Under the pieces are notes generated by a model. That model made no database searches. It had not been told where the DNA came from and saw nothing but the letters and a program-made list of their open reading frames with translations. Below, in pieces: positions 12,491 to 24,762 of a stretch of DNA of 64,000 bases. The stretch comes from Spinellus fusiger. Lineage: Eukaryota > Mucoromycota > Mucoromycetes > Mucorales > Phycomycetaceae. The stretch spans positions 496,001 through 560,000 of the forward strand of contig JALLLS010000011.1 of NCBI GenBank assembly GCA_025094145.1. Reading direction: 5' to 3'. The number at the start of each line of letters is the position of its first letter. Within the stretch, counting starts at the first letter, position 1. The position numbers were made by a program, and so were the translations under genes.

Positions 12491-12846
12491 TGCAAGAGCA
12501 TTAACCTCTTGCATCTTTGTATCAAAGCCCTTAGCAATCGATGTTTGCTCTGGTTCCTGAGAATTACAATAACATTCTACATTTGTTGATATTTCTATAA
12601 AAAAACAGGTTGAAATCGTCTTTCCAATCCATAAATCTGTTTTCTTTCTTTCTTTTTTATTTTATTTTTAAAAAAAAAAGATTCTTTCTCGACGATCTTC
12701 TTGGAAGAAATAAGTACTTGTTTATGTTGTGTTGTTAAGTTATAGGAAAAGTATAACCCACCCTTTGAGAATAGAAAGGCCGCCGATTAAGACTTTATTT
12801 GCCGCATCCCAACTTAATAACCCGACTATTGGTGTTGCAACTACTG
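12362..12846 (-). repeat. right arm of the ~480-bp inverted repeat
   Basis: Reverse complement of 7035..7509. It ends in CTACTG followed by TA at 12847-12848. Confidence 0.9.
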
Positions 12847-12848
12847 TA

Positions 12849-15800
12849 TCTATAATCTTATTCCTATTTAAAAAGGACAATAGAGCTGAGATTCAATATA
12901 GCACAGGTTGTACATAACTCACGTTTAACTTTGTAAGGTTCATATAAGATGCAAAGTAAATCCATTATCCTACAGTGTTAGAATAAGTGTGTATTACGAA
13001 CAATTTCCATTTAAATTATGTGTCTTGCATTGAACAGAAAACATAAAGTGCTTTGCTATCTGGATTTACTAAATTCATGACAATAAAGAGCTTATATTTA
13101 ACCTATACTAACATTGATACTACCTTATTTCTTCTCACTATAGATCAAACCTAACATATACTAACAATAAACACACCTATTGCTCTATTTAATTATCCTT
13201 TAAGGTTTTCCGGGTGAAAAAGTATATTTGTTTATTGACAATGACACTTCATGTGACAGCACACGTGTGTCCTAGAACTAAACATGTTAATGGTTCTATC
13301 AATATCTGTTGTGGCAATAGATAAGAATGAAAATCAGTTGGCTTGAATATCAACGAGTCGCCGTGAAGTTTATAGTAAAATAGATCGTCTCAAAGGATTC
13401 ACATTCTTTTGGGAATACTGTGTATATAAACTATAGGATAGACATCTCTAATAAACATCGGATCTCCTTGTTATTTTCTTGATCATATTGTGGAGGCTAA
13501 GCTCACTCCAAGTATTGAAACAGACAGTAATACCCTTTTCTTCCCTTGTTTTCTATTTTATTACTATCCCCTTTTCCATCTCTATAACATCATAGACCAC
13601 ATACATTACTTTGTCCACTGTCGCTATTGTTGGTAAACACTCTACAGTCTCCGTTATCTACCTATCTGTGTAATCAGAAAAACCATCTCGTTAAGTACAA
13701 CCCCCAACCCCCTCTCTTGTGTGTATTCTTTGTGTTGTCAGTCACTCTCCCTCGAGTCCTACCACCTCTTAGATCTACCACTGCCTATAATTACACTGTG
13801 TTATACACTATTAAATTGTTCAGCAGTATCAAAATAGATAGTGATGATAAAAGAGATAGACACAAGGGTCACAATAATGTAAAGTAAGGAGGTAAAAAAA
13901 CAAAAAAGTAACGTGAAACAAGAGGCACAAGCCAAACACAACAATGGAAAAGAGTGCACCGAATCAACTAACTTTATTCAAATGATGTTTTCACATATTT
14001 AAATATTCTGTGAAAATACAAGTTTGTAAATTTATATCAGTCACATATGATTAATAACATCGGTAAATCCAGGAATCGCAACATAAATTTCACAGATCTT
14101 TGTCGTATCTTTCTTTAATAATTTGTTGCATATTTTTCATAATAAATTGTCTTATAAGGACTTTTGTCTAGTAGAACTTATAAATTTTTCTTTTATTCAA
14201 GATGCCTTGTACAGTTATCGCTGTACTATGTAAAGTACTCTTGTGGAGTATATGCTTATACTTTATTAAATATTTTTTACAGATTAGAATAAAGCTAAAT
14301 GTATAATTTGTATGGTTCAAACAAAAATATAATACGTAATCAATAGACAATGCATAATAGTCGAGCTTTAAAGCATTCATATTATAGTTCAAAGTATTCT
14401 ATTTCTCGAATATATTTATATATATATTTGCTATTCGCGCATTTACTATAAAGTTTGGTCCGCCAAAGAAGCAACAGCTATTATACAAAGACCTATTTTT
14501 GTAGAAGGATTTGTTGAAATATCTAAATCTATACTCATCAGGATTGCCTATTTTAAAAGTCAGAAGAAACTCAGTGCTCATATTGTAGATGAACTCAAGT
14601 GCCCTCAAAGACAAAGAGTTTTTCCTTGTAAATAGGAAAAGCTCTTTTGTAAATGAAATGACTAATTTTAGAATTTATACATTTGAAGACACTTGATAAA
14701 AAATATAAAGAAATATCAAGTTTCTATGACTAGAAAAATAAAAATAAAAAAGTCTTGTCTTGGACAGATACTCTAAGACTGGGACTCAAAGGTAGGGAAA
14801 CCATGCAGAAACAAATAAGGTTATATGAAATGAATTACATACTGATATATTTACCAAAAAAAAAAGAAGATTATAGTATATTTTTCATCTTAACATTAAT
14901 TTTACTAAACAGACTCAATAGGTAATAAGAGAACAGGCACACATGTACTCTATCTCTCCTACCTGCTTTGTTCTCTTGGAAGACACTCATAAAGGCCATG
15001 AATGAATTGATGAGTAGTAACTTGTTGAACCGTCTTTTATATCGAAGACTATTCTCTTTCTCTTTCTCTCTCTCTCTCTCTCCATAATAAGCGAGTGATT
15101 GCTATTTTTCTACTTGTTATATAACAAAGAGTGTTGAAAGGCCAATGAAATTAATATTAGTTTAAAGCCGCTGAGGCAATGATGAGACTACATTTACATT
15201 TGACCCTAAAATTACTACCTTAAAATCGAGTTAGAAGTTTATTATATGTTACTATTTTTATCACAGTAATGGGATACTAAAGAATACACATAGATAGGTC
15301 ATGTACTATAGGCAACGTTGCAATTATCAATTATCATTTTAATCATTTTTATCATTTTTATCCTGATATCTAAATTGTAATTTTATGCTTAATGACTTTA
15401 TTTATATTTATATATCAAACTAAGGATATTCCTATCCCACTTTTTATTGTCCATTCAAATAAGCTCATCGCCTGTCAATGATATTCCTATTACTTTGATG
15501 GATATATGATAAAAGATGAATCAAAAGTACTAATGTTTTAATGTTCCTAGCAAATGTTAAGCTTTGAGTGATATAGATGAGTGAACAGACTGATGCAGTG
15601 AATTAAGTGTTGGCCTCAACAGAGTAAAATAATAGTAATAAAGGTGATAACGGAAAACAATCCTTTGATATAAAAAGAAAGTAAACTACCATAACAGTAG
15701 ATTTTTTCCACTTTGACTCTAATATTACTGCACGATATGTTACAAAAAGAACTAGAATAGTATTTACTGCAAGATGATATGTAGGTTTTTTATTTTATTT

Positions 15801-16930
15801 TGTGGATACGGAAAAAATAATACATCTTTATGTTATTTGAAATAAAGTAATTTTCCTGTACAGTTATCGCTGTAGTACCCATAGTATAGTACCTAAGAAA
15901 ATAACCTTTTTTCTTTAAAGATTTTCCTTTTACTCAATCATGGATTTAGTCTTATATGGGCTATGAGGCATCAGAGAATAAATGGATCTAGAGTAGAGTA
16001 CACCTGAACCTTTGTGGAAGGCCATCTTTGAGAGAATTACACTGAACCTAAGCAATCATATGAAGTAATTAGTCATCTAAAGAAAGGAGTCTAACTCTAT
16101 ATCACTATTTCAGTGCTAATAGATGAGTGGCAGTGTTTTATTCCATGGAGTAAAATGATCGTGCAAATTTGGATGCACAATGACCTCGTTCTAAGCCTTC
16201 TTTTTACAGATGAATAGCCTGATATTATGCATCAAACCGATGAAATATCTTACAAATATCGTTTAGGATTTTTTTTAGGATAAATGAAATTAATTTTTAT
16301 ATGATTGCAGCAACAAAGATCCATTGTTAGCTAATGTAGTCTCAGCAAATCACAGTTGTTTATAAAAGTAGAGTACATATGTCACAATATCTTTGAATTG
16401 ATAAAGAAGGATCTTCACAAGGAGAGGAAGGGACAAGTGAAAAGATAGAACGTGCCGGGGGTATTAGAAAGGGGAGAAAGCAAAATAATAATAATATATA
16501 GAAGACTTCTATAAATCCTCGTGTTCTGCCCTGACACAACCATCTTTTGCTGGAAGAGTAAAGTCTCATATTCTAATTGTATTGTATCTCACTTTATTAC
16601 TTAACAAATGTTCTTCTATCAACTCTTATTCTCAAATTGACATCTGGACTCAATTTTAAGATCCCATTTTGATTTGCATAAACTTTCATTCTAAATTGAA
16701 CGCTTCTCCTTATCTTAATGGACTCAAAAGATGTCGATTAGTCTTGAAAGCAACTCTCATTTGTTGGATTGTTTAATAGAGTCTATCCAGTGACTTTTTA
16801 GTAGACAATTCTTTTGAACTAGCCTCCCTTAAATAAAACCGTCTGTTTCATTATTTTTAATATTTATCTACTCTTTTTAACCTTTCATTGAACTCACTCA
16901 CTGTCATTTTCAATTACACTGTCCTTTACA
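12849..16930. other. 4.1-kb AT-rich region without a convincing gene
   Basis: No family-level match. The open frames of about 70 codons (14168-14392, 14399-14614, 16360-16569, all minus) are AT-rich and unassigned. Two copies of a TA-flanked 12-mer lie at ~14213 and ~15860. A CT-rich tract lies at 15057-15082. The last ~200 bp before 16931 is pyrimidine-rich and probably carries the promoter and leader of the zinc finger gene. Confidence 0.5.
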
Positions 16931-18340
16931 ATGCCTTCTCCTTGTATTCAATCTTTCCCGGATCCACTAAATCACGACTCTCATAGTAGCCTCTTGCGAT
17001 TCGTTAACCCCAACTCACTTAGCCACAACTCTTCACCTATATTTCATTCTGTTAATATCAGTACAAACCCTTCCTACAATTACAGAATGGCCTATCTGCC
17101 TTCAGAGATAAAAAATGAGCATGAAGTACAACAACAAAATTTCAGTTACGCAGACATGCTATCTGAACACTCTTCACAAATCTACAACAACAATGCATGC
17201 TACATGCCCCTCTCCTCCACATCTCCCTCTGTGGCCAGTGATGACTACCAAAACCCCCACAGTGATAAAAGTGAGGCTTCTTTTACTAGCCATCATCAAG
17301 CAGATGCATTGCTCTTTACTTCTTCAAATAAAGCTGTTTCCATGGGGCAGGCACCATTCATTCACGGTGTACAGATGCACACGACTTCCTCTAGCCATTC
17401 TTTGGATACACCCCAGATGCTGTCCAATCTCCCTGGTCCAGGATTAATGTCTTCTATGCACCCACTATCCATGTCTTCCACTGTAGAGCCACACTATTTA
17501 AGTCAACATACCATGTCTGCACCGGTTATCCAAAGTTCTCTTATCAATTTGAGTGCCTCCTACTATAACTCAATTCAAGAAACAAACTATCCACAAGGCA
17601 TTCAGGCAACAAACAGTCTCTTTGACTCATTCTCTGATCAAGCCACTCATTCAAAATCGAGTCCCTCCACAGCCATGATTCAGAGCTTTGCAGATCTATG
17701 TACTTCTCGACCCATCACTCCTGTCTCACCCTTGATCTCTCTCTCACCTGGATCGACGTACGGAAAATCTGATAATTACATCAATGATCTCTGTTTTTCA
17801 TCTGTATTTTCCCTGACAAATACACCTTCTGCATCTGATAGTTCTACACACCAGTTGACTCGTCATTCCAATCTTTCATCTGCACCCAAGAATAAAGAGG
17901 AATCCAAGGCCAAATCACCACGATCGCGTGGTAGACGCGTCTCTAATGTTGCTAGTCATGGTACAAGGATGTTTACTTGCAAGGTAGATGGATGTGGCAA
18001 GGTATTTAAACGCTCTGAACACCTCAAAAGACACATTCGCTCCATTCATACCCATGAAAAACGTAAGTCTCTCTTTCTCTTTTTCTCTCTCTCTCTCTAC
18101 TGCTTGTATAGTTATCTAATCCATGATAAAGCTTTTGAATGTCCTTACGAAAGCTGCAATAAAAGGTTCTCTCGATCTGATAATCTGAATCAGCACATTC
18201 GTATCCATCGCCATAGCACAAGTCATATCATGACTACAAAAGACAAGACATCTATACCACTTACCCATTCCATGGCACGTACCAATTCAAGTGTAGAGCG
18301 TGCCCACCCATTCACCAACTTTGTGCAGAACTATATCTAG
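16931..18340 (+). CDS. Msn2/Msn4-like C2H2 zinc finger transcription factor
   Basis: 446 aa from exons 16931..18062 and 18132..18340. A long Ser/Thr/His-rich low-complexity N-terminal region (~340 aa, no clear domain) is followed by a basic patch (SPRSRGRRVS) and two C2H2 fingers at about 346-372 and 375-399. The recognition helices read KRSEHLKRH and SRSDNLNQH. These are the contact residues of yeast Msn2/Msn4, which bind the stress element AGGGG, so the same target is likely (inference). The 69-nt intron falls in the linker. Splicing gives HEKPFECPYESC, restoring the canonical EKPF linker. The unspliced reading stays open but puts 23 hydrophobic/Ser-rich residues between the fingers. Confidence 0.85.
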   Translation: MPSPCIQSFPDPLNHDSHSSLLRFVNPNSLSHNSSPIFHSVNISTNPSYNYRMAYLPSEIKNEHEVQQQNFSYADMLSEHSSQIYNNNACYMPLSSTSPSVASDDYQNPHSDKSEASFTSHHQADALLFTSSNKAVSMGQAPFIHGVQMHTTSSSHSLDTPQMLSNLPGPGLMSSMHPLSMSSTVEPHYLSQHTMSAPVIQSSLINLSASYYNSIQETNYPQGIQATNSLFDSFSDQATHSKSSPSTAMIQSFADLCTSRPITPVSPLISLSPGSTYGKSDNYINDLCFSSVFSLTNTPSASDSSTHQLTRHSNLSSAPKNKEESKAKSPRSRGRRVSNVASHGTRMFTCKVDGCGKVFKRSEHLKRHIRSIHTHEKRKSLFLFFSLSLYCLYSYLIHDKAFECPYESCNKRFSRSDNLNQHIRIHRHSTSHIMTTKDKTSIPLTHSMARTNSSVERAHPFTNFVQNYI

Positions 18341-19777
18341 TGGATGATGTTGATTCTTTTTGTTACTACCTCCATATTCACCTTCATATTCACCCCCATA
18401 CTCCACTTCATCATATCCCCTCCCACCCTCCCACCCCCTCACCTCTCTCTCTCCCTTTTTTTTCGAAACGTAGAGGATGGTTTTTCTTTTCTTTTTTGGA
18501 CATAGATGCAAACGATGAACTATTCATATCAACCGTTTTAACTCTTTGAACATGTACAGAACTTGTTATAGCTCAGTGTGCCTTTTAAACTCTTGTTTTA
18601 CGTATATAAAGTGTTTTTATTCTATAAAGCCCCCCTTATATTTATATAAACAACAACAACAACAACAACTAAAAAATTATTAGTCTGGGATGAAGCATCC
18701 ATAAGCCATAGTGTATTTAATGTAGTTGGTGGATTCTTTAGAGATAGTATGAAAGCACAATAAACTGTATTAGAATGCGTGCCTTTTAGTGGTGATTTCC
18801 TCCAAATTGTTCTATTGTTACTACAAATAGAATAGAATAGAATAAAATAGAAGTATAAAAGAATGATAAAGTTGAATAAAAAAGAGCAGAGTTAATTGTA
18901 CATTGACTAACCAAATATCTTTGGACTCAAGAAGTCATTGAAGACACTATCACATCAGCACAATAGATAGTGTCTGACAGTATTCAATTCTATCATTAAA
19001 GACTGTTTATTTCCTTCTTTCTTATTGTATTTCTATCTATTTTCTCTAAAATAAAAATGCTACACAATCAACAAGATATTAATGAAGAAGATACAACATG
19101 CTTATAGAAGTAATCTAGGGCTCTTGCATGTATTAGGTTCATTTAAGGAGACTAACAAGGAGAATATTACAAGTTATTGATGTATGAGTCCTACCAGAGT
19201 AATGACAATCAGGACTTCTTTTATGATACCAATTGGAAGTATGAATACTTATCCATTTTGCAAGATCTGGTCCATACTATCCATGACATTGTCTCTTCCA
19301 TGTTATACATTCTCCAAGTGTATCTTGATCTATCTACCCTAAAGTGAAGATGGCTGCCAATATGCATCTTATACTCCAATCAGATCACTAAATGATCCAA
19401 CACATCTCTCTCTCTCTATATATATATAAACACAAAGATGCACAAGTCTTATATCCATAATACTATGTCTCAACTCGAGAATCTTTTCTGATAGAAGATA
19501 GTACATACTCAGAGCACTCTTGTAGATATGACAAAAGAAAACATGACGACTCCAAAGATACAGGTAAACTATATAAAAAGTGATAAAGTATGTCTTATTT
19601 GATTATTTTTTTTAATGCAAAAGATAATACACTGTCTAGTATTAATTGAGTGAAGTTGTGTCAATTCATCTGCTAAAGAATAAAGAATTAAATACAAGTG
19701 TTTCTTCTTTCTTCATATTCTACTGTGCACATCAAAATAAATGGAGTTATTTACAAGACAATAGGAAAACATTAGTT
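18341..19777. other. intergenic spacer
   Basis: No gene seen. 3' end of the zinc finger gene, then AT-rich sequence with short simple repeats: AAC at ~18651-18669, TAGAA at ~18828-18850 and CT/TA at ~19406-19430. It lies between two convergent genes. Confidence 0.5.
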
Positions 19778-21358
19778 CTAGGGAGATACCACTGGACCAA
19801 GCCAGAAAGTGACCCGATGTGTAAAATCTGTAGTAAATGACATGATATCTTCATCACTTCCCCTGAAATGTTTCCTTGGCAGTTCTTCTTTGAGTGTTCT
19901 GCTACGATAGTCACTAGGTATAATTTCAACTGTATGAGGTGCAATGCCATGGTGTTTCTTTAGATTCAATAGTCCAAGCAGTATTCCTTGGCTAATAAAA
20001 GAACGAAAGAAGACCAAGCGTCTCACTTTTACCATCTCACCAATAAATTCTGCCTTTGCCTGTTCAATATCACTATCCAATGTCTCGCAACCCATCAATA
20101 GGAAATCCTCTAGATGTTGACTGCGAGGAACAAGACACTGACGCCATACACTTGCTGTCCAGTTGGAGCATCCACCAATAGACAGGGATTTCAATTGATG
20201 CATGCCTTGTAATGGAATGTATTTTATCAGTAGTTTTGTTTCTTGATCTTCAGCATCAAGAGAAAAAGAATTATAGTTCGAGTCTAGAGTGTCTATCGAA
20301 TGGGTATCCCAGTAGGATTCATCATAGTTGTATCCATGGTCCATTAAATGGAGTAATGACAAGACCTTTAAAGTACTAGGCAATCCATTCACCTTTTCTT
20401 TTGCTCTTCTTAGAACAATCTCTCTTTTACTGCAAAGATAGATGTCACAATCAAAACTAGTGTCATCATTGAATTCCAGGGAGAATTTCTCTAATGTTTG
20501 GTGGTTGTCGAGGAAATTAAGCTGGAAACTTCCCTTGTGATAAGGAATATTTGTGCACCAGAGAACAGAGAGATTTCTTGTCCATTGAGTAAAGCCCATA
20601 ATGCTTATCAGGGTGATAGTGTCCAGCCAAAGCTCCTTTAGTTGAACACATGGGTTGTAGTTCTTGGTGTTGTAGTCAAAGAAGTCTTCAAGGAGATTGT
20701 CGTCTGATGGGGTATATCTTGCTTCATTGTATCTTTCATCCTCAGAGTCAGTATACGGCTTGTCCTTGTACTCGTCTCTATCCTTATAGTCCTCATACAG
20801 TTCCAACACTTCCACTCTTCCAAAATACTGGTTAATGTAGATATTCTGTTCATCGCGCCAAAAGACATGCTTGAATTCATAACAACTCATTCTGATAGCG
20901 CTCCACTTGATACATAAGAAGAATCAACCAGCCAACCAATAAAGAAAAGAAAAGGATAGGTGAGTCTGTGTGTTAGCATCAAAAAAACCCCCCTCAAGAA
21001 AAGCGCTTACTGCACATCGACTAGGATCTGTCACTACTTGGCGCCACTGCCGAGAAACAGCTGATGCTGCACACAGGGCTTTATAATCACTGCAGAAATA
21101 AAAAACCAACTCTAGGCAGTCGTCGCCGAGGCTCTTGGAAGGTGTCTTTTCAACCGGTGTTTCTTTCTCTGAAGAATATCGCTTGTGCTTTGCCAAAAAC
21201 AACTCGTCTCCTTGTCTTTTCATAAGCAAGTGTTCGTTGGGTGCTGTCTGCCACTCGAGCAGCAAAGGTGGTGTATTAGCCAACTGGCGTCTCTGTGTTT
21301 TGTTCTGCCATGGAAGAGACACTCTCCAATGTGAATAAGTCTCTGATGGCGTTGTCAT
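19778..21358 (-). CDS. F-box protein
   Basis: 491 aa from exons 21011..21358 and 19778..20905; the 105-nt intron is in phase 0 and the join reads SRCAWSAIRMSCYE. The F-box lies at about residues 75-110 (LGDDCLELVFYFCSDYKALC, then SAVSRQWRQVV). This is the Skp1-binding motif of SCF ubiquitin ligases. The remaining ~380 residues contain scattered Leu-rich strand/helix segments (LKELWLDTITLI, LPSTLKVLSLLHL, MHQLKSLSIGGC) resembling irregular leucine-rich repeats, plus an acidic stretch near 150-180. The substrate is unknown. It is divergent from the RlmN gene, with ~305 bp between the starts. Confidence 0.8.
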
Positions 21359-21663
21359 GAGGGTGTCTTTGAAAGTCCAAGCAACCTGTCATACCAAGTC
21401 ACAGCTATCATGCAACAGAGATCGAGAAAAGAACACAGTCCCCCTTTTGTTTTAATGCTTTGAGACTAAAAAAGGAATTATTATTTATAAATATATATAA
21501 AAGAAAAAGACAATAGGAAAGCACATTTGTTCACAGTCACACCTCTCTCCTATTTTTTTTTTTTAATTTTTTCATATCTCTTGTGTGGAATAGACGTGTG
21601 TTTATCTTTCTTTTTCTTCTTCTTCTTTCTATTTTTCTTTCTTTCCTCACTTTCTCGGTCCTC

Positions 21664-23339
21664 ATGTTGACTCATTTCCAACGCCATGTCTCTTGTCAGT
21701 TGCTGAGAACAAGAGCCTATTCTGTAGTGGCACCTGAGATTGCTAATTTTGTGTCTCCGTCACCAACCCCTTTTCCTAAAAAGAACTTGATCGGCCTACC
21801 CCTTAAAGATCTCGAGAATGAGTTGGCCAATGTCAAGGGTGCCAAAAAGTACACTGCCTTACAACTATGGCAGTCCATGTACAAACAGGGTTAGCTGTCT
21901 CTTATGAATCCACCAGTGTTTGGGTATACTCAATTGATTCATGACTGAGCTTAGGCGTACAGTCCTTGGACCAAGTGACAAACCTCTCCAAAGACCTTCG
22001 AACTGAATTACAGACACATTACACCATCCATTATGGCCGTGTAGAGGTAGGAACATCTTCTCTCTATACTAAACACTAATAATAATAATAAAAAGTTGGA
22101 TAAACTGGCAGCTGATATGACCCGCAAGTTCCTTATTGGCTTCAATACACACCAGGAGCCAGGAGCCATTGTGGAGACTGTCTTGATTCCCGAGAGCAAA
22201 AGAGCCACCTTGTGTGTGTCTTCTCAGATTGGATGTTCTCTCAAATGCAGTTTCTGTCATACAGGCACACAAAAGCTATTAAGAGGTCTAACCGCAGCAG
22301 AAGGTACTTGCATTCCTACAGTAGGGTGGATCTTATAGCTGTCATTGAGTGGTTGGACAATACATGATTGCTGCCCATCGATCCGGTGATTTTCATCTTT
22401 GTCAGGACACAAAGAGAACAGTCTCTAACATAGTGTTTATGGGCCAAGGAGAGCCCCTCTACAACTGGAGGTAAGTGGATCCACGCAGGCCATATGAATA
22501 ATATATCAATGTCTATGTCTATGTCTATGTCTATAAATTAAATTAAAAAAAAAAAGACATGTCAGCAAAGCCATCCAAGTCCTCACTGATCCCCAAGGCC
22601 TGGGTTTGTCAAAGTCAAAGATCACAGTATCGACCTCGGGAGTAGTACCCCTCATTCCAAAGTAATTCCTCACATAAAGACATAGAGTGGTCGTTGCTTA
22701 CTTATCGCTAATGACAGAATTGCCACTGAATTGGGTGTGTCTTTGGCCATCTCTTTGCATGCCACCAACAATGATCTGAGAAATGTTCTGGTACCATTGA
22801 ATAAGACATTTCCCATTGAACTTCTTCTCGAGACATGCATGGAGTATACTCGCTTAATGGGGAAAAACACACGACGGATTACATTTGAGTACGTGCAATT
22901 GGCCCTGTCCTTTATTCATATGGGATAGATATGTGATGTTGGATGGTGTCAATGATTCATTAGCAGAAGCAAGGGCGTTGGTTCGATTGTTGAAGCAGCT
23001 GCCTGCCCATGTTAATCTTATGTAAGTCATCTATGAGATCCCTACAGAAAGAAAAAAAGAAAATCGATAGATGAGCTTACTCTATTTCTGTCTAGTCCAT
23101 TTAATCCATGGCCAGGCAGTGGTTATACTTCCTCCAAACCAGAGCGTATTGAACAGTTTGCAAAGATAGTGGTATTGGGTGGAATACACTGTACCGTTAG
23201 ACGTCCTCGTGGCCAAGGTAAATTAGTATGAGTGGTGGAGATGTCTGTAAGGTTGGTTCCTGACATTTGCATAGATATTATGGCTGCATGTGGGCAGCTC
23301 AAGAGTAACATGAGTCAAAACAAAGGAGAGGTGGTATAA
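21664..23339 (+). CDS. RlmN/Cfr-family radical-SAM RNA methyltransferase, probably mitochondrial
   Basis: 400 aa from nine exons: 21664..21889, 21955..22046, 22096..22303, 22350..22470, 22557..22661, 22718..22888, 22929..23021, 23096..23217, 23275..23339. The bacterial family makes m2A in 23S rRNA and certain tRNAs. Key elements are all present: [12 protein letters not shown] with the substrate-side Cys; the radical-SAM cluster CSLKCSFC (CX3CX2C); GQGEPLYN; the SAM-binding strands around STSGVVP and SLHATNND; and AACGQL with the Cys that is methylated during catalysis. The N-terminus ([19 protein letters not shown]) is basic, hydroxylated and free of acidic residues, fitting a mitochondrial presequence. 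An upstream in-frame Met (21583) would add a hydrophobic stretch and is less likely. Intron density rules out bacterial contamination. Confidence 0.9.
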
Positions 23340-23575
23340 GCGTATTTTATTGTGCAATCTCTAGACTACACACCCCTTTTTTTTCTTTTTTTTCTTCTTT
23401 TTTTCGTCTTCTTTGTAGGTCCATCAATAGACATAAAGGCCTCATTTACATTGTTGTTGTTGAGTGTATGTAAATATGAGTGTGTACATGTATGTATGTA
23501 TGTGTGTGTGTGTGTATAAATGGAAGAAAAGAAAAAGAGACTTCCTAGGCTACCACCAATACATAAGTATGTGGA

Positions 23576-24762
23576 CTAGACAATAGGTACTTTACCACTG
23601 TTTTTTTCTTCACTAAAATAAATGTGTTTGGTATTGGGTCTACAGAGACGTGGTTTGGGTAGGCTTGACATGGGTCTGAAGGTATAGCGACCATTTCCTT
23701 CTGTCAGTGGAGGATCTGCAGGAGTAGAAGGATGCTTTATCTCTTGCTTTCCCAGTAGGTTACGCTGTGCTATTGAGGAGGCTATGAAGGGTGGGTGTGG
23801 TACGGTTGCTGTGGGTGTGGGTACGGTTGGCAATCGGCGTGCTACTGGAGGCGGGAGAGGCGATCGTGGAGGAGTAGCCAGTGAAGGCACAGTGGCACTA
23901 CGATGTACACTCCCTGAATGGATTGTATGAGTGAGAGATGGCAGTAGTGGAGGAGGGGGAGGAGGAGGAGGAGAAGAGAAAGCTGCAAGAGAGCCACTAG
24001 AATGTCCAGTCCCAGAGTTAGATGCCGAGCGCATTCTTCCTGGTGGGAGAGGAGGAGGAACAGCAGGCATAGGTGGTTTTGTTGCTGGAGTTGTTGCTGG
24101 GGCCATGCGTATAGGAAGAATGCGACTAGATACAGGCACTGCTGGCTGGACTCGGGCAGGACTTGTAGGTGGGGTTGGAACAGCTCGTGGAGGAGGGAAT
24201 GGAATGGGGCGTTGTGGTGAGCTGTTGGAGCGGGATCTACTGGGTAAAGAGGGAACAATGGCTGACTTTACAGAAGGAGGAATGGCACTTTGGGGTTGCA
24301 TAGGACGAGCAGCAGATGAAGCAGTGCCTGGTGGTGGTGGTGGTGGTGGAGGAGGAGGAGGAGGAGGAGCTTCTTGACCCATAGAAGAAGCAGGTGTTGG
24401 GAGTGGACGGCCCGGTAAAGGGTGTGCTTTGAATGATTTTGGCAGTGTATGATGTGTTTGTGGTGTAGGTGCTTTACAGTGTACTGGGCGTGGTGTACTG
24501 ACAGCAGGTGGTGTGGGTGCTAAATGACAAAGGCATAAGGCCATCATCTTTTCTTATAGTACTTACCACTGGAGTTGTCTCTACCTGTATCAATAGCCCC
24601 TCCTCTTGTCTTTCTCAAAGATGGCATACCATGAGCAAATAGACCTGCTAATGGAGGAGCACTTGTTGGAGCACTTGTTGGAGCATCTCCAAAAGAAGGC
24701 ACTGGAGGTCTAGCCATACTATCTCTTACTGGACCACTGTTCTTTGGCTCTAGTTCACTCAT
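23576..24762 (-). CDS. VRP1: verprolin / WIP-family actin regulator
   Basis: 379 aa from exons 24567..24762 and 23576..24519 (47-nt intron). Near residues 35-55 a WH2-type actin-binding element reads GLFAHGMPSLRKTRGG. The middle is extremely proline-rich, with a polyproline run near 135 and SH3-type motifs throughout. The C-terminus carries GRYTFRPMSSLPKP, matching the WASP-binding element of WIP/verprolin. Family members link WASP, Arp2/3 and cortical actin in endocytosis. It is divergent from the TMEM33-like gene. The antisense frames over this GC-rich, Pro-rich region are shadows. Confidence 0.85.

Larger units (their letters stand above)
7035..12846. mobile_element. TA-flanked long-inverted-repeat transposon, filled with nested remnants
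   Basis: Both ends read CAGTAGTTGCAACACC inward (left at 7035, right at 12846 on the other strand). Each is bordered by TA (7033-7034 and 12847-12848), the target-site hallmark of Tc1/mariner/pogo transposons. Terminal inverted repeats are ~475-485 bp, unusually long for this superfamily. The interior holds a transposase N-terminal fragment, a Tc1 DDE fragment on the minus strand, two unrecognised minus-strand coding remnants and a LINE-like ORF1. The alternative is two inverted copies of one element whose outer ends are seen here, with unrelated DNA between. The near identity of the arms argues for a young or gene-converted structure. Confidence 0.7.

Noticed and set aside
21583..21663. Upstream in-frame Met extending RlmN with a hydrophobic segment
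   Set aside because: The added stretch is a translated T-rich leader. Starting at 21664 gives a presequence-like N-terminus and normal length.
23931..24377. Glycine-rich plus-strand ORF
   Set aside because: Complement of the polyproline region of verprolin, which has WH2 and WASP-binding motifs on the other strand.
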